From: Polytrichum commune
Lineage: Eukaryota; Streptophyta; Polytrichopsida; Polytrichales; Polytrichaceae
Assembly (NCBI GenBank): GCA_950295325.1
Contig: OX485803.1
Span: 42,795,554-42,859,553 of the forward strand
DNA length: 64,000 nt
Direction of reading: 5' to 3'
The notes below the pieces were generated by a model that ran no database searches, was not told where the DNA came from, and saw nothing but the letters and a program-made list of their open reading frames with translations. Position numbers and translations under genes: made by a program. Each line of letters opens with the position of its first letter. Positions within the stretch are counted from its first letter, which is position 1. Below are positions 12,368 to 23,864 of the stretch, piece after piece.

Positions 12368-12740
12368 TAGTATAGTTGAAATAGAGCCCCTTTACGGTAA
12401 CGGGATATGGTTATGTTTGCCCTAACCTAGAACCTACCAAGTGCTCAAGGGGACCAATTTAGGGTGCTCAAGGAAACATAAGATGAAGATTACCTTGGCT
12501 CTAGTAGTTAGAGTGTGTTGTGTTATATTTGGTGCATGCTCTTGGTAAGAGGTCACGGTGTTTGTTGGAACGAGCCTTTAATGAGAAGAGCTAGATGACT
12601 AGAAATTTTGGACCCTAATTGTCGCGCACCTCTCCATGAGCGGTGCCCGAAACACAATGGGCACAAGGGGGACCCCGGAGTGACACCCGGGACTTGTGGC
12701 GCCGTTGGTGAGAGGGCCCAAGTGATCCTAGTGTGGGTGA

Positions 12741-14008
12741 GGCTAGGGTGAACCAACACCCACACTCGTACCCTCGGGGGATGAAGGCCTCGCGGATGAC
12801 ACTGAAAACTTCATCCTTCTTTATGGGGAAGCCCCCCCTTAGAAAGGGGGGCAGCCTCCAAGGAAATTTCTGAACCCGACCGAAAAGTGCTACCCGCCCT
12901 GCCCCACTTCAAAAAAAATATTGCTCTTGCATTCTTGAAGGCCGCTTGACTACAAATCCCATATTGAGTGCACTTCGCCTTCAAGGTCTAAAATCCAATA
13001 TATATGTGCATTTCCAATTAGTAAATAAGCAATTCATTGGGATTTCATTCCGGAAATGAAACCATCAATGAAGCATGTAATCAACTTGGAGGTCAAATAA
13101 AATCACAAAATCCTCATTAACATTGAGGTTATAATTTTTTTGACTTACCATTTGAAATTGTCTTTGTCATTCTAAAATGACACTTAAATTTAGTGTGCTA
13201 ATTTAGTATGTATATTCTATAATATTTTAGTAACGCCACCTACTTTTCACAAGTATTCATAAACAATTAATTAATAAGTTAAACTACTGGAATTAATTAA
13301 TTAATTAAATGTAATTACTGATGAATCCTATTAGTGTGCTTACCAAATTAAGTAATACTAATTAATTATAATTTTTAATTACTGTAATTAAATTCAATTA
13401 CTTCCAGTAATTCATTTCAGTAATTCAATTAATAAATTAATAAATTAATTCCAGTAATTATATTTATTTAATAAATTAATTCCAGTAGTTTAATTTTTTA
13501 TTTAATTTTTTTATGAATACTTGTGAAAGTAGGCGGCGTTACTAAAATATTATAGAATATACATACTAAATTAGCACACTAAATTTAAGTGTCATTTTAG
13601 AATGACAAAGACAATTTCAAATGGTAAGTCAAAGAGGATTTTGTGATTTTATTTGACCTTCAAGTTGATTACATGCTTCATTGATGGTTTCATTTCCGGA
13701 ATGAAATCCCAATGAATTGCTTATTTACTAATTGGAAGTGCACATATATATTGGATTTTAGACCTTGAAGGCGAAGTGCACTCAATATGGGATTTGTAGT
13801 CAAGCGGCCTTCAAGAATGCAAGAGCAATATTTTTTTTGAAGTTGGGCGGGGCGGGTAGCACTTTTCGGTTGGGTTCAGAAATTTCCTTGGAGGCTGCCC
13901 CCCTTTCTAAGGGGGGGCTTTCCCATAAAGAAGGATGAAGTTTTCAGTGTCATCTGCGAGGCCTTCATCCCCCAAGGGTACGAGTGTGGGTGTTGGTTCA
14001 CCCTAGCC
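12741..14008. repeat. Foldback: 500-bp inverted arms around AT-rich loop
   Basis: Arm 12741-13263 is the reverse complement of arm 13509-14008, with few differences (one extra stretch of about 33 bp in the left arm near 13110). The 245-bp loop is almost pure A/T with repeated AATTAATT. Arm text includes matching CCGGAATGAAA-type and CCTTCAAGGTC-type blocks. A diverged single copy of part of the arm is at 61085-61240. Transcribed, it would form a long hairpin RNA. Confidence 0.8.
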
Positions 14009-14172
14009 GTGTGGGTGAGGGCCCCGGGCGTTGGGAACGCCTCCCACCCACGGAGACTAGGAGGCATGAGGGTAAGGCCATGAGCTATGCGTAGCTCATG
14101 GCGTGGTGATTCTAGAATGCTCAAGATCACCTCAAGCGGAGGTGTGAGCTAGGAGTTATGGCCATTTGAGTG

Positions 14173-14196
14173 GGGCGCTGTCCCGGGACAGCGCCC
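14173..14196. repeat. Perfect 24-bp GC palindrome
   Basis: GGGCGCTGTCCC followed directly by its reverse complement. It lies within the LTR-like R1 unit just beyond the foldback. It could be a hairpin in an R1 transcript or a binding site; its role is unknown. Confidence 0.7.
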
Positions 14197-14872
14197 TGGT
14201 ACAGCAGTGCCTGGGAGTGATTCCCGGGACTGCCAAGGTTCAAACATGCATCACTTCGTCAATACTTGCCCAAATGGGGCAAGTGAGGGGTCCATCGGCA
14301 TCTACGTGAAGCGTAGATGAAGATGGAGTGGTTGGTTATTGGCATCAGACATCATACAAGGAAGTTATGATGGTCTGAAGCTGCTGGGGGCTTCTAGGCC
14401 CATCGGCTAAAGGAAAATGTCTACTTGGCCCCAACCCTTGGTAAAGAGACAAGAGGTTTCTTGACGGTGGGGTAGGGGCCCCGCGTAGAGTCCTAGAGGC
14501 TTATATGGGTGAGGTGGTGTGGCCTCACCCACCCGAGGCCGAACGGCACGGCCTCCATGGGCTTTGGCCCATTGTGAGGCCATAGTTGCCTAGTATGGTT
14601 CGGGTTGTTGTAATGTTGCTCCGGCAATGCGATGATCAACATAGGATTGGGCTTCCATGGATGGAAGTCCACATCGAAGAAATGGGTTACCGATTAAGGG
14701 GTGATCCCGAAAGCAAAGTAGGAGGGTTGGTTCCCTCCTATGAACTATAAGGTCCGGGGTAGGAGGAGCTAACCATTAGCATGGCGGAATGCGAAGGGTT
14801 AGCGTTCGTAACCTTTGCTAGAAACGAAAATTGGCAAGATTGTTAAGGGGGCTAGCAAGGGTTGCGACACTA

Positions 14873-15279
14873 ATCATTGGGGTTTTAATAAGTTTCAAGA
14901 TTGTGCGTTGTAAGGAAAAAAAAAAGGCTTATTATTAAGCTTCAGGGGTCACTGAGATTTTTGTAATTTATTTATTTATTAATGTTTTATTAATGTTTTT
15001 TTTGGGCACAAATTGAAAATTCAATTGCAAGAGAATAACCAAAATACAACCAAAATGGGTGAACCAACGCAACCCGAGTGGAGATCAAGAAATAGTGCCC
15101 ATTATTTTGTTGTTGTTGACTTCATTTTTTATCATTCTTAGAAAGGTCATTCTTGTTGAAATGGCTTTATACTTTTACAAAGCTTCTCCAATAGTTATAA
15201 ACAGTGTATGAGTACTTTAAAAATCAACAACATAAAATTATATGTAATATGTAGTAATTTTAATCGTCATTTCTACACA

Positions 15280-15318
<39 letters not shown>

Positions 15319-16258
15319 TTCCGTCATTCAAGTTATGCTTAACATTTGTTGGTATGATCCTTTGAAAAAAAAATCAATAAATAATACCCTGATGAGAATT
15401 GCATATGAATAGTTACAATCAAATTTAATTTATACATGGATTTATGCCATGTTAAGATGTTAAAAATTCAAAAATGGACTGTATAGTTGTAATTTTTGTG
15501 TGCTTTGTGACTACTTTCTCTTTTGTGTGACAGAATTAGAGCATGGAAGTTTGTTCATCTTAAGTGAACAAATAACATTGGGTGACCTCACAAAGTAAAG
15601 GGCATGCCCAACAACTACATTGTTTCACCATAGAAATTCTACTAGCTTGGATCCATGCCTTCCCGGTCCATGGTGCCCATGCATATGAAATCAATATCCC
15701 AGGTCAACCCTACCCCAGACACCCATGCAACCATATGTCCATGCCCAAATGCATGTGCAAACTTGCCATATTCATGTAATGTCATGCCCATGCTCATAAC
15801 CCCCCTATGGCTTGCCACCATGCCCCCCTACCCATGCCATATTGCCACCTTGGCTCCATGCGCGCCACCTTCCTCATGTTAACCCTACCAATACCCACCT
15901 CTTGCACTTGCAATCCTCCCACTTTTCCAAATTTGGTTTCGGTTGCTTTTGTCACATGTTTGCTTTGGGAAAGAATCTTTGTTATGTGATCCCTTTCTTT
16001 GAAAACATTTTTTTAGTTTTTAAACACAAACGATGGGGCAACAACCTCACCACCACCTCGTTGTTTGTTGTGTACATATCCTTGAAATTATGTGGACTCC
16101 ATTAGTTTTGGAACATCATAAACCTTTTGTCTTTGAAATTTCACAGGTTTAGGGATTTCCAATTTGATCTTGGTGACATATCTTGGTTGAAATTCCTATG
16201 CTAAGAAAATAGCAAGAGATTTTGAAATGCTTCTAAGATTGGCCAATCTTGCAATTTA
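14873..16258. other. Intergenic DNA with ATCT microsatellite and CCATGC-rich tract
   Basis: An (ATCT)n run of about nine units lies at 15281-15316. From about 15640 to 15870 the plus strand is strongly C-rich and full of degenerate CCATGC words. Overlapping open frames there follow from that low complexity and not from a gene. Nothing else recognised. Confidence 0.5.
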
Positions 16259-16764
16259 GGGCCGCTCCACACTATGGCTGAGGTCGAGAGGCCATTGATT
16301 TCCACCAATCATATTGCAAGTAAGCAAGAATTCGGCCTCTCGACCCTTCACACTAGAGGCCAAAGTCCAAAGGTTGTTGCTCTTCAAAATGTCTACATGG
16401 CAGTAAATTTTGACCAAGGCGACGGGCTCTTGAAGGAAGTTTGGGTCGGACAAGAATGAAAACCCAAAGTATGGTCGAGAGGCCATCGATTTGTTTTCAT
16501 AATAAAATAAAAATAAAATAAAAATGTACAAGATCTTAGCCGTTAGATTGGATGGGTTGTTTTGGACAAGGAATAAAGTGGGATGCTCCTTCTTCCTTTG
16601 GACTTTGGGCTTGACCTTTGGAGGCTTCACACTATGCCCGGCTGAAGACTCTAGTTCCTATAATTTATTGGCGATTTTCAGCCCATTTCTTTGGACTCTC
16701 AACAAAGTTTGGGCATTCAATCCCACGGCCTCTCGACTTGGATGGTTATAGTGTGAAGCGGCCC
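16259..16764. mobile_element. PIF/Harbinger-like MITE with TTA duplication
   Basis: A 506-bp element flanked by TTA (16256-16258 and 16765-16767). The left end GGGCCGCTCCACACTAT is matched by the inverted right end ATAGTGTGAAGCGGCCC. GTCGAGAGGCC recurs near both ends. TTA/TAA target duplications with GGGCC-type ends are typical of Tourist/PIF-Harbinger MITEs. It is related in end sequence to the elements at 59640 and 61533. No transposase. Confidence 0.8.
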
Positions 16765-16767
16765 TTA

Positions 16768-17807
16768 AATTGCAAGTATGGGAGGCTCAAAGTTTTAAAA
16801 AATCAATATCAATTTCCAAACTTTGAATGAGTTTAGAGTGTATTATTAAATCCACACCGGTTTCAAGAAGAAGACGAAAGAGGCAGATGAAACCCCTAAC
16901 TTCCCCAAGCAACCATTTATTTATTTATTTTTGGTGTGGAGGTGTTCAATTATCAAGTTGCTTTCATCTAATGCATCACACTCATTTTCAAGGTAATATT
17001 GATTGGTCAAAGGTCTTCTTTCTTTTTTTGGGCGGGAGGGGTATAAAACATGGCATTTTCTTGTGCATCCCATCCTTCAATTATTGTAAACTAGAAACCT
17101 GAAGGGTTATTCATGTTGTACTCCCCCCCTTGAAAATAGCTCATCTCCCATTTTTCTCAGAATCTTTCCTTGAAAATTCCACAACCCACATTGAGTGAAA
17201 TGCAACACTTAGACAACCCTCTCATAGGCTTGGGAAGTTATGGGTTAAATGGCACATGACCTTCTGAAATACTTTCTAAGTCACAGTTTTCACTAGATAC
17301 ATTACAAAATGGAATTCATGCTTGCGTTTTTCACTCACACTGTACATTGCAATCCACTGAAAATTATTCCTTTTAATTTTTTTAGCTCATGTTATAAAAC
17401 ATGAAAATTTTACCCCGGCAAGCAAAATCCAGTGAATTTAGACAATCTAATTTTTTTACATCGATTTCACGTTGACGCAATCACATCAAATTACAACATC
17501 AAATCAATGCACTTGAATTTTCATTTTGTTTTGGTACTACATCTTATTGTGACAAGGTCCAAAATGTTAAAGGAATCATTCGTTAAATGCTGAATTAGAA
17601 GTAAGAAGATATTGAACCTTGAAGGATATGCATCAACACTAACTCATCATTAGACACTGGTCACTTGCATTTTGAGATATATCTCTATACAAGACTGTAG
17701 TAGATTAAGAAAATGTTATAAAATTTAGCAACCGACTGAATGTGTGATCTTATTATTTGGGCAAAAATGTAGATTGATGTACATAATAAACAACTAACAA
17801 GTACATT
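16768..17807. other. Intergenic DNA, no gene seen
   Basis: AT-rich, with short frames only. No paired element ends found. Confidence 0.4.
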
Positions 17808-18008
17808 GATATGTGCAATTAAGTTGCCTTCTGGAATAGGTTGCCTCTTTACCCATGCAAATCAAACTTACATTGAGTCGAAAATGGATTACAATACTTA
17901 TCACTTTGTTTATCCGTCCGCATATAAATGTATTTTGCTATTGTTGTGATAAATATCCAAAATAATGTGAAATGACTAAAATTAGCATGGGCGACCTAAT
18001 TGCACATT
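17808..18008. mobile_element. MITE with GATATGTGCAATTAGG terminal repeats, copy 2
   Basis: Second copy of the element at 1880-2098. It has left end GATATGTGCAATTAAG and inverted right end CCTAATTGCACAT, with colinear interior. It is about 20 bp shorter than copy 1. Confidence 0.65.
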
Positions 18009-18302
18009 TTAGTGGAGCTAAATTAGAAAGCAACAGGTTGAAATTTAAAAAATAAACGTAGAAAAAAACAATCTAAATTTTTGAACACTGGTTAGAAATG
18101 CTGGTAAGTCAAGTATCCATTTTTTTGTTTCAAGGTATTCACAGCTTGGATGATGTCAAGAACCCTAATTATTGCCATGTCAAGAGTGGGAGTTGCCACA
18201 TATCTTCCATAGTCATGCTATAGTTTATGAGATTCTCATTAACATACAACAACTCTAATCCAAAGCCATTCTCAATTTGTCACGGGCTATGTGAACATGC
18301 TA

Positions 18303-18998
18303 CACTAAATATTGCATTTAGTGTCACCGTTTCTATTTGTCTTCACTAGAAGAAAACTATGCCCAAAAAAACCGTAGCCGGAATTGGTTGTGGTTCTTTT
18401 GATCAGCTTGATCTGCAATCGTTAAATGACCTTATATATATATATATATATAATACTTATTTTTTGCGATTGTAATTTTAAACATTTTGGGGCGTGTAAT
18501 AAACTGTTGGAAAGGTATTTTTAAGACCTTTCTAACGGTACATTACATGCCCATAATTTCCTAAATTTTTAGTTGCTAAATTAAAAAAAAAATCTACTGA
18601 TAAGTTGGTCAAAAGAACTGTAGTCGATTTCGGTGCGCTTCTTTTTGGCATAGTTTTCAACTAGTGCTTGCTCAACACCTATTGTAAATCGCTTGTGTAG
18701 TGTCACCAACATTAAATGTAAACCTAGCATTATTTGTCATTCCTTGTAAGTTTTATTGAGCATTATAGAATTACAATGTTGCAAATGTAGTCACTTACTA
18801 AGTGATTTTTCATCCAAATTTCAACCATCTATGACAACATTTCAGTACAGAAAATGTTAGGATGCACTATATATCCAAATATTGGCATTTGGATGAATTA
18901 AAAGTAAGTCAGGATGACAATAATTTTAGACGTATTCATAGGAATACGCACTAGAAAAGTTACCCACAGTGACACAAAATACCATACAATGTTTAGTG
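18303..18998. mobile_element. CACTAAATAT MITE interrupted by a second MITE
   Basis: Flanked by TA (18301-18302 and 18999-19000). It starts CACTAAATATTGCATTTAG and ends ATGTTTAGTG. Its left part is split after TTTCTATTTGTCTT by the CACTA-type MITE at 18344-18666, after which the family sequence resumes (CTCAACACCTATTGTAAAT). The insertion order is therefore readable: this element first, the CACTA-type one later. Confidence 0.75.
18344..18666. mobile_element. CACTA-type MITE nested in the 18303 element
   Basis: A 323-bp element, CACTAGAAGAAAACTATGCC...CATAGTTTTCAACTAGTG, with a 3-bp duplication CTT on both sides. CACTA ends plus a 3-bp duplication are diagnostic of the CACTA (En/Spm) superfamily. 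The interior carries an inverted GTTGGAAAGGT/ACCTTTCTAAC hairpin (about 18486-18552), shared by all family members in this window. No transposase, so it is non-autonomous. Confidence 0.85.
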
Positions 18999-19000
18999 TA

Positions 19001-19577
19001 GTATTGCCGAGTTATGCTATCTTCAAAACTAACAGGAAAAATCATTCAACAAAAGTAGTGGAATAATAAAAAAATAATTGCCTGATCTCTCAAGGTCCTC
19101 ATGACCTATATTGTCTGTTCCCAAAACCAACATAGCTCTAAAAAGCTTGGGATCTTGAGCAGATGATATTGTTGTATGAGTAGAATCTCTTTTCGTGCAG
19201 AAGAATTTGTAACTAGAAAATTCGCGTCTCATAAGACCCTTTTTTCAATCTGACAAATACCTAATGGCGTTTTCTCAATTGCCGAAACTCCACGAGCTAC
19301 CGTTTTATTTGTCACATTTGGAATTCTCCTTGCCCAGTAAGTTATGTATCATACAAATTTGCAACCGGTAGATCGGCTCAGGAATTGTCTGTTTTAGTTA
19401 GCAATTGCAAAACATGAAGAGTGTCATTATAAGTCTCATTATTGGAGCTGAGATGCACAAGTTATGAGGTCAATGTGAAGATTCTCTTTCACTTCAACCC
19501 CTAAATCCCTGGCGGACCAAAATGACCAATTGTTGATGGTTTTTGTTTTGAATGAGACTTTTGATCTTTTTTAGATG
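19001..19577. other. Intergenic DNA up to the inverted-repeat arm
   Basis: No gene recognised. A block near 19440-19490 (AGTTATGAGGTCAATGTGAAG) recurs in related form inside the arm near 20435-20455 and inverted near 21955 and 23945, so it belongs to a repeat of the arm. Confidence 0.4.
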
Positions 19578-19734
19578 GAGGTGGAATTTCTGTTGATGAA
19601 ATTAATGAATGTCATTTTGCATCTAACGTCTAAAAGTTCATTGGATTCGGATTAGACCTCAGCCTTGTGGAAATTCTCAAAATCATCCAGCACCCAAAAT
19701 TCCATTGGATTTGAACTAAACCTCATGATAACAC

Positions 19735-19925
19735 CAGGAATTGTGTCAGATGATAACCGGTTGAAGTTCAAGGACTTCAGGGAAAATTACCCAACATTTT
19801 GGAGGAATTTAGAGAATATACGTCAAGTTCGTAACGAGAGACCGAAAGATGTCAACATGGAACCAGTTGGACTTGGAAACACTAGGATCTCGACCAAGAA
19901 TGCTCAAAATCCTCTCCGGACACCG
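19735..19925 (-). mobile_element. GGGGAGA/AACCGGTT MITE, diverged member (mirror at 35690-35880)
   Basis: Reverse-oriented family member recognised by AACCGGTTGAAGTTCAAGG, the GATGTCAACATGGAACCAGT block and a terminal CTCTCCGGAC. Its ends are more worn than in the 7859 copy. Confidence 0.55.
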
Positions 19926-20117
19926 ATGTCCATTCAGAAGAGTCACAATCCTTGTTCATGCATGTGCCTGTGGTGGAGGACAGGATGAAACCGTTGATGA
20001 GCTATAAAACCTCCTGCTTCGTTGTTCCTGGAATTCCATATCCACAAATCTCGCGTGTTTTTACATCGTATGCGCCATTCTTGAACCACAGAGGATTTTG
20101 GGTGCTGTAATGTCCAC

Positions 20118-20327
20118 GGAGACTTTTGGGCACAATCGGTCGAGATCCTAGTGTTTCCAAGTCCAACCGGTTCCATGTTGACATCATTCAGTATTTCTTT
20201 ACTAATTTGAGGTATATTACATGGATTCCTCTAAACTGATCAGTAATTCTCCTGAAGTCTTGAACTTCAACCGGTTAGGTCTCAAATTCAGCTGGTTCAT
20301 ATATGTAACTAGTTGTCCATTCTCCCC
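20118..20327 (+). mobile_element. GGGGAGA/AACCGGTT MITE (mirror at 35288-35497)
   Basis: Plus-oriented member starting GGAGACTTTTGGGCACAATC and ending CATTCTCCCC, with internal AACCGGTT. It lies about 190 bp from the reverse-oriented member above. Confidence 0.6.
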
Positions 20328-20506
20328 GTTCATTGGGGTGCTGGATCGGATCGAGAATTTTATCTCATCCAGTTAGCGATTGCGATGAACCCACGACGAT
20401 TGTCGTTTGAAGTTTCACGACGGAAGTAAGATGTCAAAGTTATGAGAGGTCAGATGGAAGATTCCCTTACTTTTCAAAATTAAATATGGCCTCCCGATTG
20501 TATCAA

Positions 20507-20765
20507 CACTAGTAGAAAACTCTGCCCAAAAAGATTACAGCGAAAATCATTTTCAAATTTTCGGGACATGTTGTATACCATTGGAAAGGTAGTTTCAAGA
20601 GCTTTCCAACGGCATATTACACGCCCCCACATTTCTAGACTTTCAGTCGCTAAAACAAAACAAAAAGACAAATCTGCAGTTGTGTAGGGTTTGCCGATCA
20701 GGCTGGTCAAAAGAACCGCAGCCAATTCTGGCTGCGGTTCGTTGTGGCATAGTTTTCTAATAGTG
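20507..20765. mobile_element. CACTA-type MITE with CAA duplication (mirror at 34850-35108)
   Basis: A 259-bp element, CACTAGTAGAAAACTCTGCC...GGCATAGTTTTCTAATAGTG, with CAA at 20504-20506 and 20766-20768. It contains the family hairpin (CATTGGAAAGGTAG/CTTTCCAACGG, about 20562-20628) and a terminal hairpin CCGCAGCCAATTCTGGCTGCGG. Confidence 0.85.
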
Positions 20766-22738
20766 CAACAATTTCAAAACCCGGAATGACCAAGCACATA
20801 GTCCAATCTCATTGTGCCACGTGTTTGTAAATGGGCGTTCATTCTCAATTACAAGTCTTGACATATGCCACACTCAAATATACGTGTCTGATCAAACTGA
20901 GTGGCCACATAAGGCTCGCGTACCAGCTCAGAGCACCGATCTCTCAGGTTGCATCTCAAATATGTCAGATTTTCATAACCTGAACCTTCACATACACAAA
21001 GTTTAGACTTCAAACTTTAATAAAAATAATCAGCAACAATCTTGACGCTGAAGCCGATGTGTACATGTAGACTATGTATGCTGTCTTCACTTACTAAAAG
21101 AATACTTCAAATGAAATTGAAAACTGAATCTAAAAGTTCGGGAAGCCAGTAATGTGAGTGTCTGTGTGGCTTGACTTGTATACACAAATTTAAGAAGTTG
21201 ATGATGGTGGAAGGCAATCTCGTTCATAATATGAACACCGTCATGAAATAAGCAAAATTAGTGAACTGCTCTTGAATCATGGAAGCACATCAGAAACTCT
21301 GACTCGAACAATCAACAGAAGTTCAGATTCGGGATTGGCAAGGAATTTTAACAAGAACTGATATAAATGAGCACAAATTTCCGACTTTAGTACTATCAAG
21401 CTATTTCAAACGGCAATTTGTCCCAACAGGGCTGGCAGCCTGCGATTTTTTGAGCTCAAGAATTTGTATTCTGGTGCACTGTGGGTAATGACACCGACAT
21501 TTAATTACATTAAAAAAAGAAATCCTGGTGGAGTCCTGTAGGTTATAATTCCCACGTTTCTACTCCAAAGACACTGTCATTGTGCTTCTCTATCGAAATG
21601 GACCAAATTATGAGCCCAAGGATTGATGGCTACAATCTCTTAAAGTTAGCGAAACTCTTGGATATGCTATTCATGGCCAAAATTTTCCAACGGAAGAGAC
21701 AATTTTTGAGTCGAGGGTAAACTTTGGAATTTTTGTGCGGTGAGAAATGCGGACCTTTGTGTGGTCACTCTTCTTCATTGGACACTTATATGTGAGTGGT
21801 GTATGGCAAGGGTTGTAGTTAAAAATGGACATGAAAGAAAGATATGTAACGGTGATATTGGACTATTTGCTCATTATGTAATTTGATCATTGACGGCTCG
21901 ATTTTTGGCGGGATTGGTAAGGCTCATGTGATCACTTCCAGAGAAAGAAAATCTTCACTTTGACCAAGAGCTTTTACCTTCAAATTTTGCATCTCAACTC
22001 CGATTATGATACTTGAAATGACAATCTTTGTGATCCACAACTGCTTTTTAGATGAGACAAATCTAGCAACCATATGTATGTGGAGTTGGGAGCCCCCACA
22101 ATATGGCCACGCACTGGCTTACTCAAACAACCAAGACCCTATTTTTGGTCTTCCCTTTGTCGTTCCGGACCTTAAAGCATCATCAGGAGGCGTCAAAAAT
22201 TACTTACTAACCTTAATGATGTCAAAAGTGAGTCCACCTAAAGTTAATTGAATTATCAAATCCACCTTTCTTTCGATCAATCGAGTCCATGAATGAAAAG
22301 AAAATACATAGCGAGAGAATGGACCTCGTACAAATGACCTACATTCACATACCAAACTCTATTTTCAAGTTAATTTTCACCATCATTTGTCGCACATATG
22401 ACCATGTTTTTGCTTAGGTTTTTGTACTACATTGTGTGAAAACTACATTTCAATCCCACCGACCAACTTAAAGCTGGCGATAGGACTTGCCGAGGGCTTG
22501 TACAAACCCGTCTTTTAGACCAGCCAGTATTATCTTGAAACCTCAAAGGGTTAACAACTGGAATTAGTGGCGGACAACGCTAAGGCACAACACACTCCAC
22601 CCATGTACTAAGAGAAGTCTCCAAAACTTGTGCCATTGAAGGGCTTTTTGATGAACTTTTGGGAACAAAGCAGATTATTCGAACTTGAGCATTGTGTGGA
22701 AGCTTGGAGGTCCCCAATTGAGTTTGTACCAGTGTGCT

Positions 22739-22962
22739 GGGGAGATTTTTGGGCGTAATCGGTCGAAATCGTACTTGTTTCAATGTAAACTGGGTGACAT
22801 GTTGACATCTTTCGGGGATGTTTTTATTAAATAGAGGAATATTCTGTAGATTCCTCTAAATCGATCGGTAAGTTTCCTGGAGTCTTGGATTTGAATCGGT
22901 TATTTCTCAAACTCACCCGCTTCCTCTGTAACTAACAGTCGGTTCTCTCTCTCTCTCTCCCC
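22739..22962 (+). mobile_element. GGGGAGA/AACCGGTT MITE with CT expansion (mirror at 32653-32876)
   Basis: Begins GGGGAGATTTTTGGGCGTAA and ends in an expanded (CT)7 run before CCCC. The AACCGGTT core is degraded here (for example AATCGGTT). Confidence 0.6.
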
Positions 22963-23322
22963 TTTACATTGCTTTGTACTTTTAGTTCTCCTCATACTTG
23001 CCTCGCATGGAAGGTTTGGTTTGAGAAATTGCATAGTTTGCACTGCAATGTAAAGGAAATCTTCATTTGTGCAAAAGAAAGAAAGACCGACCTAATCCGA
23101 GTATTCCAGTAGTCACCCGAGATAAATGAGCTTGACGTTCGTGGATGAGGGAGTTCTTATACTTGTCATACGTATACAATGATTGAATGGTCTGTATCCA
23201 AAAGTTTTAAGATTTATATAGAAGCTTTGTGGTCACTCGACTTAATTAGAAACCTATAATTTGAGTGGTGTATGGCAAGGCTTGTGGTTAAGGTCGAATC
23301 CCACTAAAAAGACATGTGTTAT

Positions 23323-23652
23323 CACTAGTAGAAAAGAATCACATCTGAACTAGTCGATATCGATTGCGATTCTTTTGATCAGCGTGATCGGCAATTGTTG
23401 AATGACTGTAGATTTGTCTTTTTGGTTTAGCGATTGAATTTTTAGGAAATTTGGGGGGCATGTAATGTACCATTAGAAAGGTCTTGAAAATACATTTGCA
23501 ACAGTGACTTACATGCCCCAAAATGTTTAAGAATGCAATCAGAATTTGAAAATGGAAAATTTGTAGTCGTTTAGCGATTGCAGATCAAGCTGGTCAAAAG
23601 AACCATAGCCGATTTCGGCTGCGGTTTTGTTGGGCATGGTTTATTACTAGTG
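23323..23652. mobile_element. CACTA-type MITE with TAT duplication (mirror at 31963-32292)
   Basis: A 330-bp element starting CACTAGTAGAAAAGAATC and ending GGTTTATTACTAGTG, flanked by TAT at 23320-23322 and 23653-23655. It has an internal inverted GGGGCATGTAA/TTACATGCCCC with hairpin core (about 23455-23519). Same family as 18344 and 20507. Confidence 0.85.
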
Positions 23653-23684
23653 TATGACGATATTTGACTACGCGCTCGGACATA

Positions 23685-23864
23685 ACTAGAAGAAATTTTT
23701 CGATTACAACCATTTGTTGCAACTTGTCTATTGCAACTCATGGTGACAAAATGAATAAATGAATCATTTTGGTGTTCGGATTTATTTATTTATGCATTTT
23801 CTCACCATAGGTTATAATGAACAGGTTGCAACAAATGATCGTAGTGAACAAGTATTCTTCTAGT
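23685..23864. mobile_element. Short MITE with 70-bp inverted ends (mirror at 31751-31930)
   Basis: A 180-bp unit starting ACTAGAAGAA and ending TTCTTCTAGT. Long inverted ends pair blocks such as CATTTGTTGCAACTTG and its counterpart CAGGTTGCAACAAATG. Nearly the whole element folds into one hairpin. The target duplication is unclear (AT-rich flanks). Confidence 0.7.

Larger units (their letters stand above)
12562..14872. mobile_element. LTR-like repeat R1 carrying a foldback, fossil
   Basis: A GC-richer unit that begins near TGTTGGAACGAGCC and ends near CAAGGGTTGCGACA, so TG...CA ends are possible. The 3' part (about 14478-14872) recurs twice in tandem at 36040-36740 next to a broken Ty3-type pol. 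A 54-bp piece (12622-12674) recurs at 51977-52030. It is therefore likely LTR or LTR-derived, with no coding sequence and no clear target duplication. Family assignment is inference. Confidence 0.5.

Noticed and set aside
15582-16105. Overlapping frames of 60-97 codons as small genes
   Set aside because: They arise from the CCATGC-rich low-complexity tract, which keeps several frames open at once.
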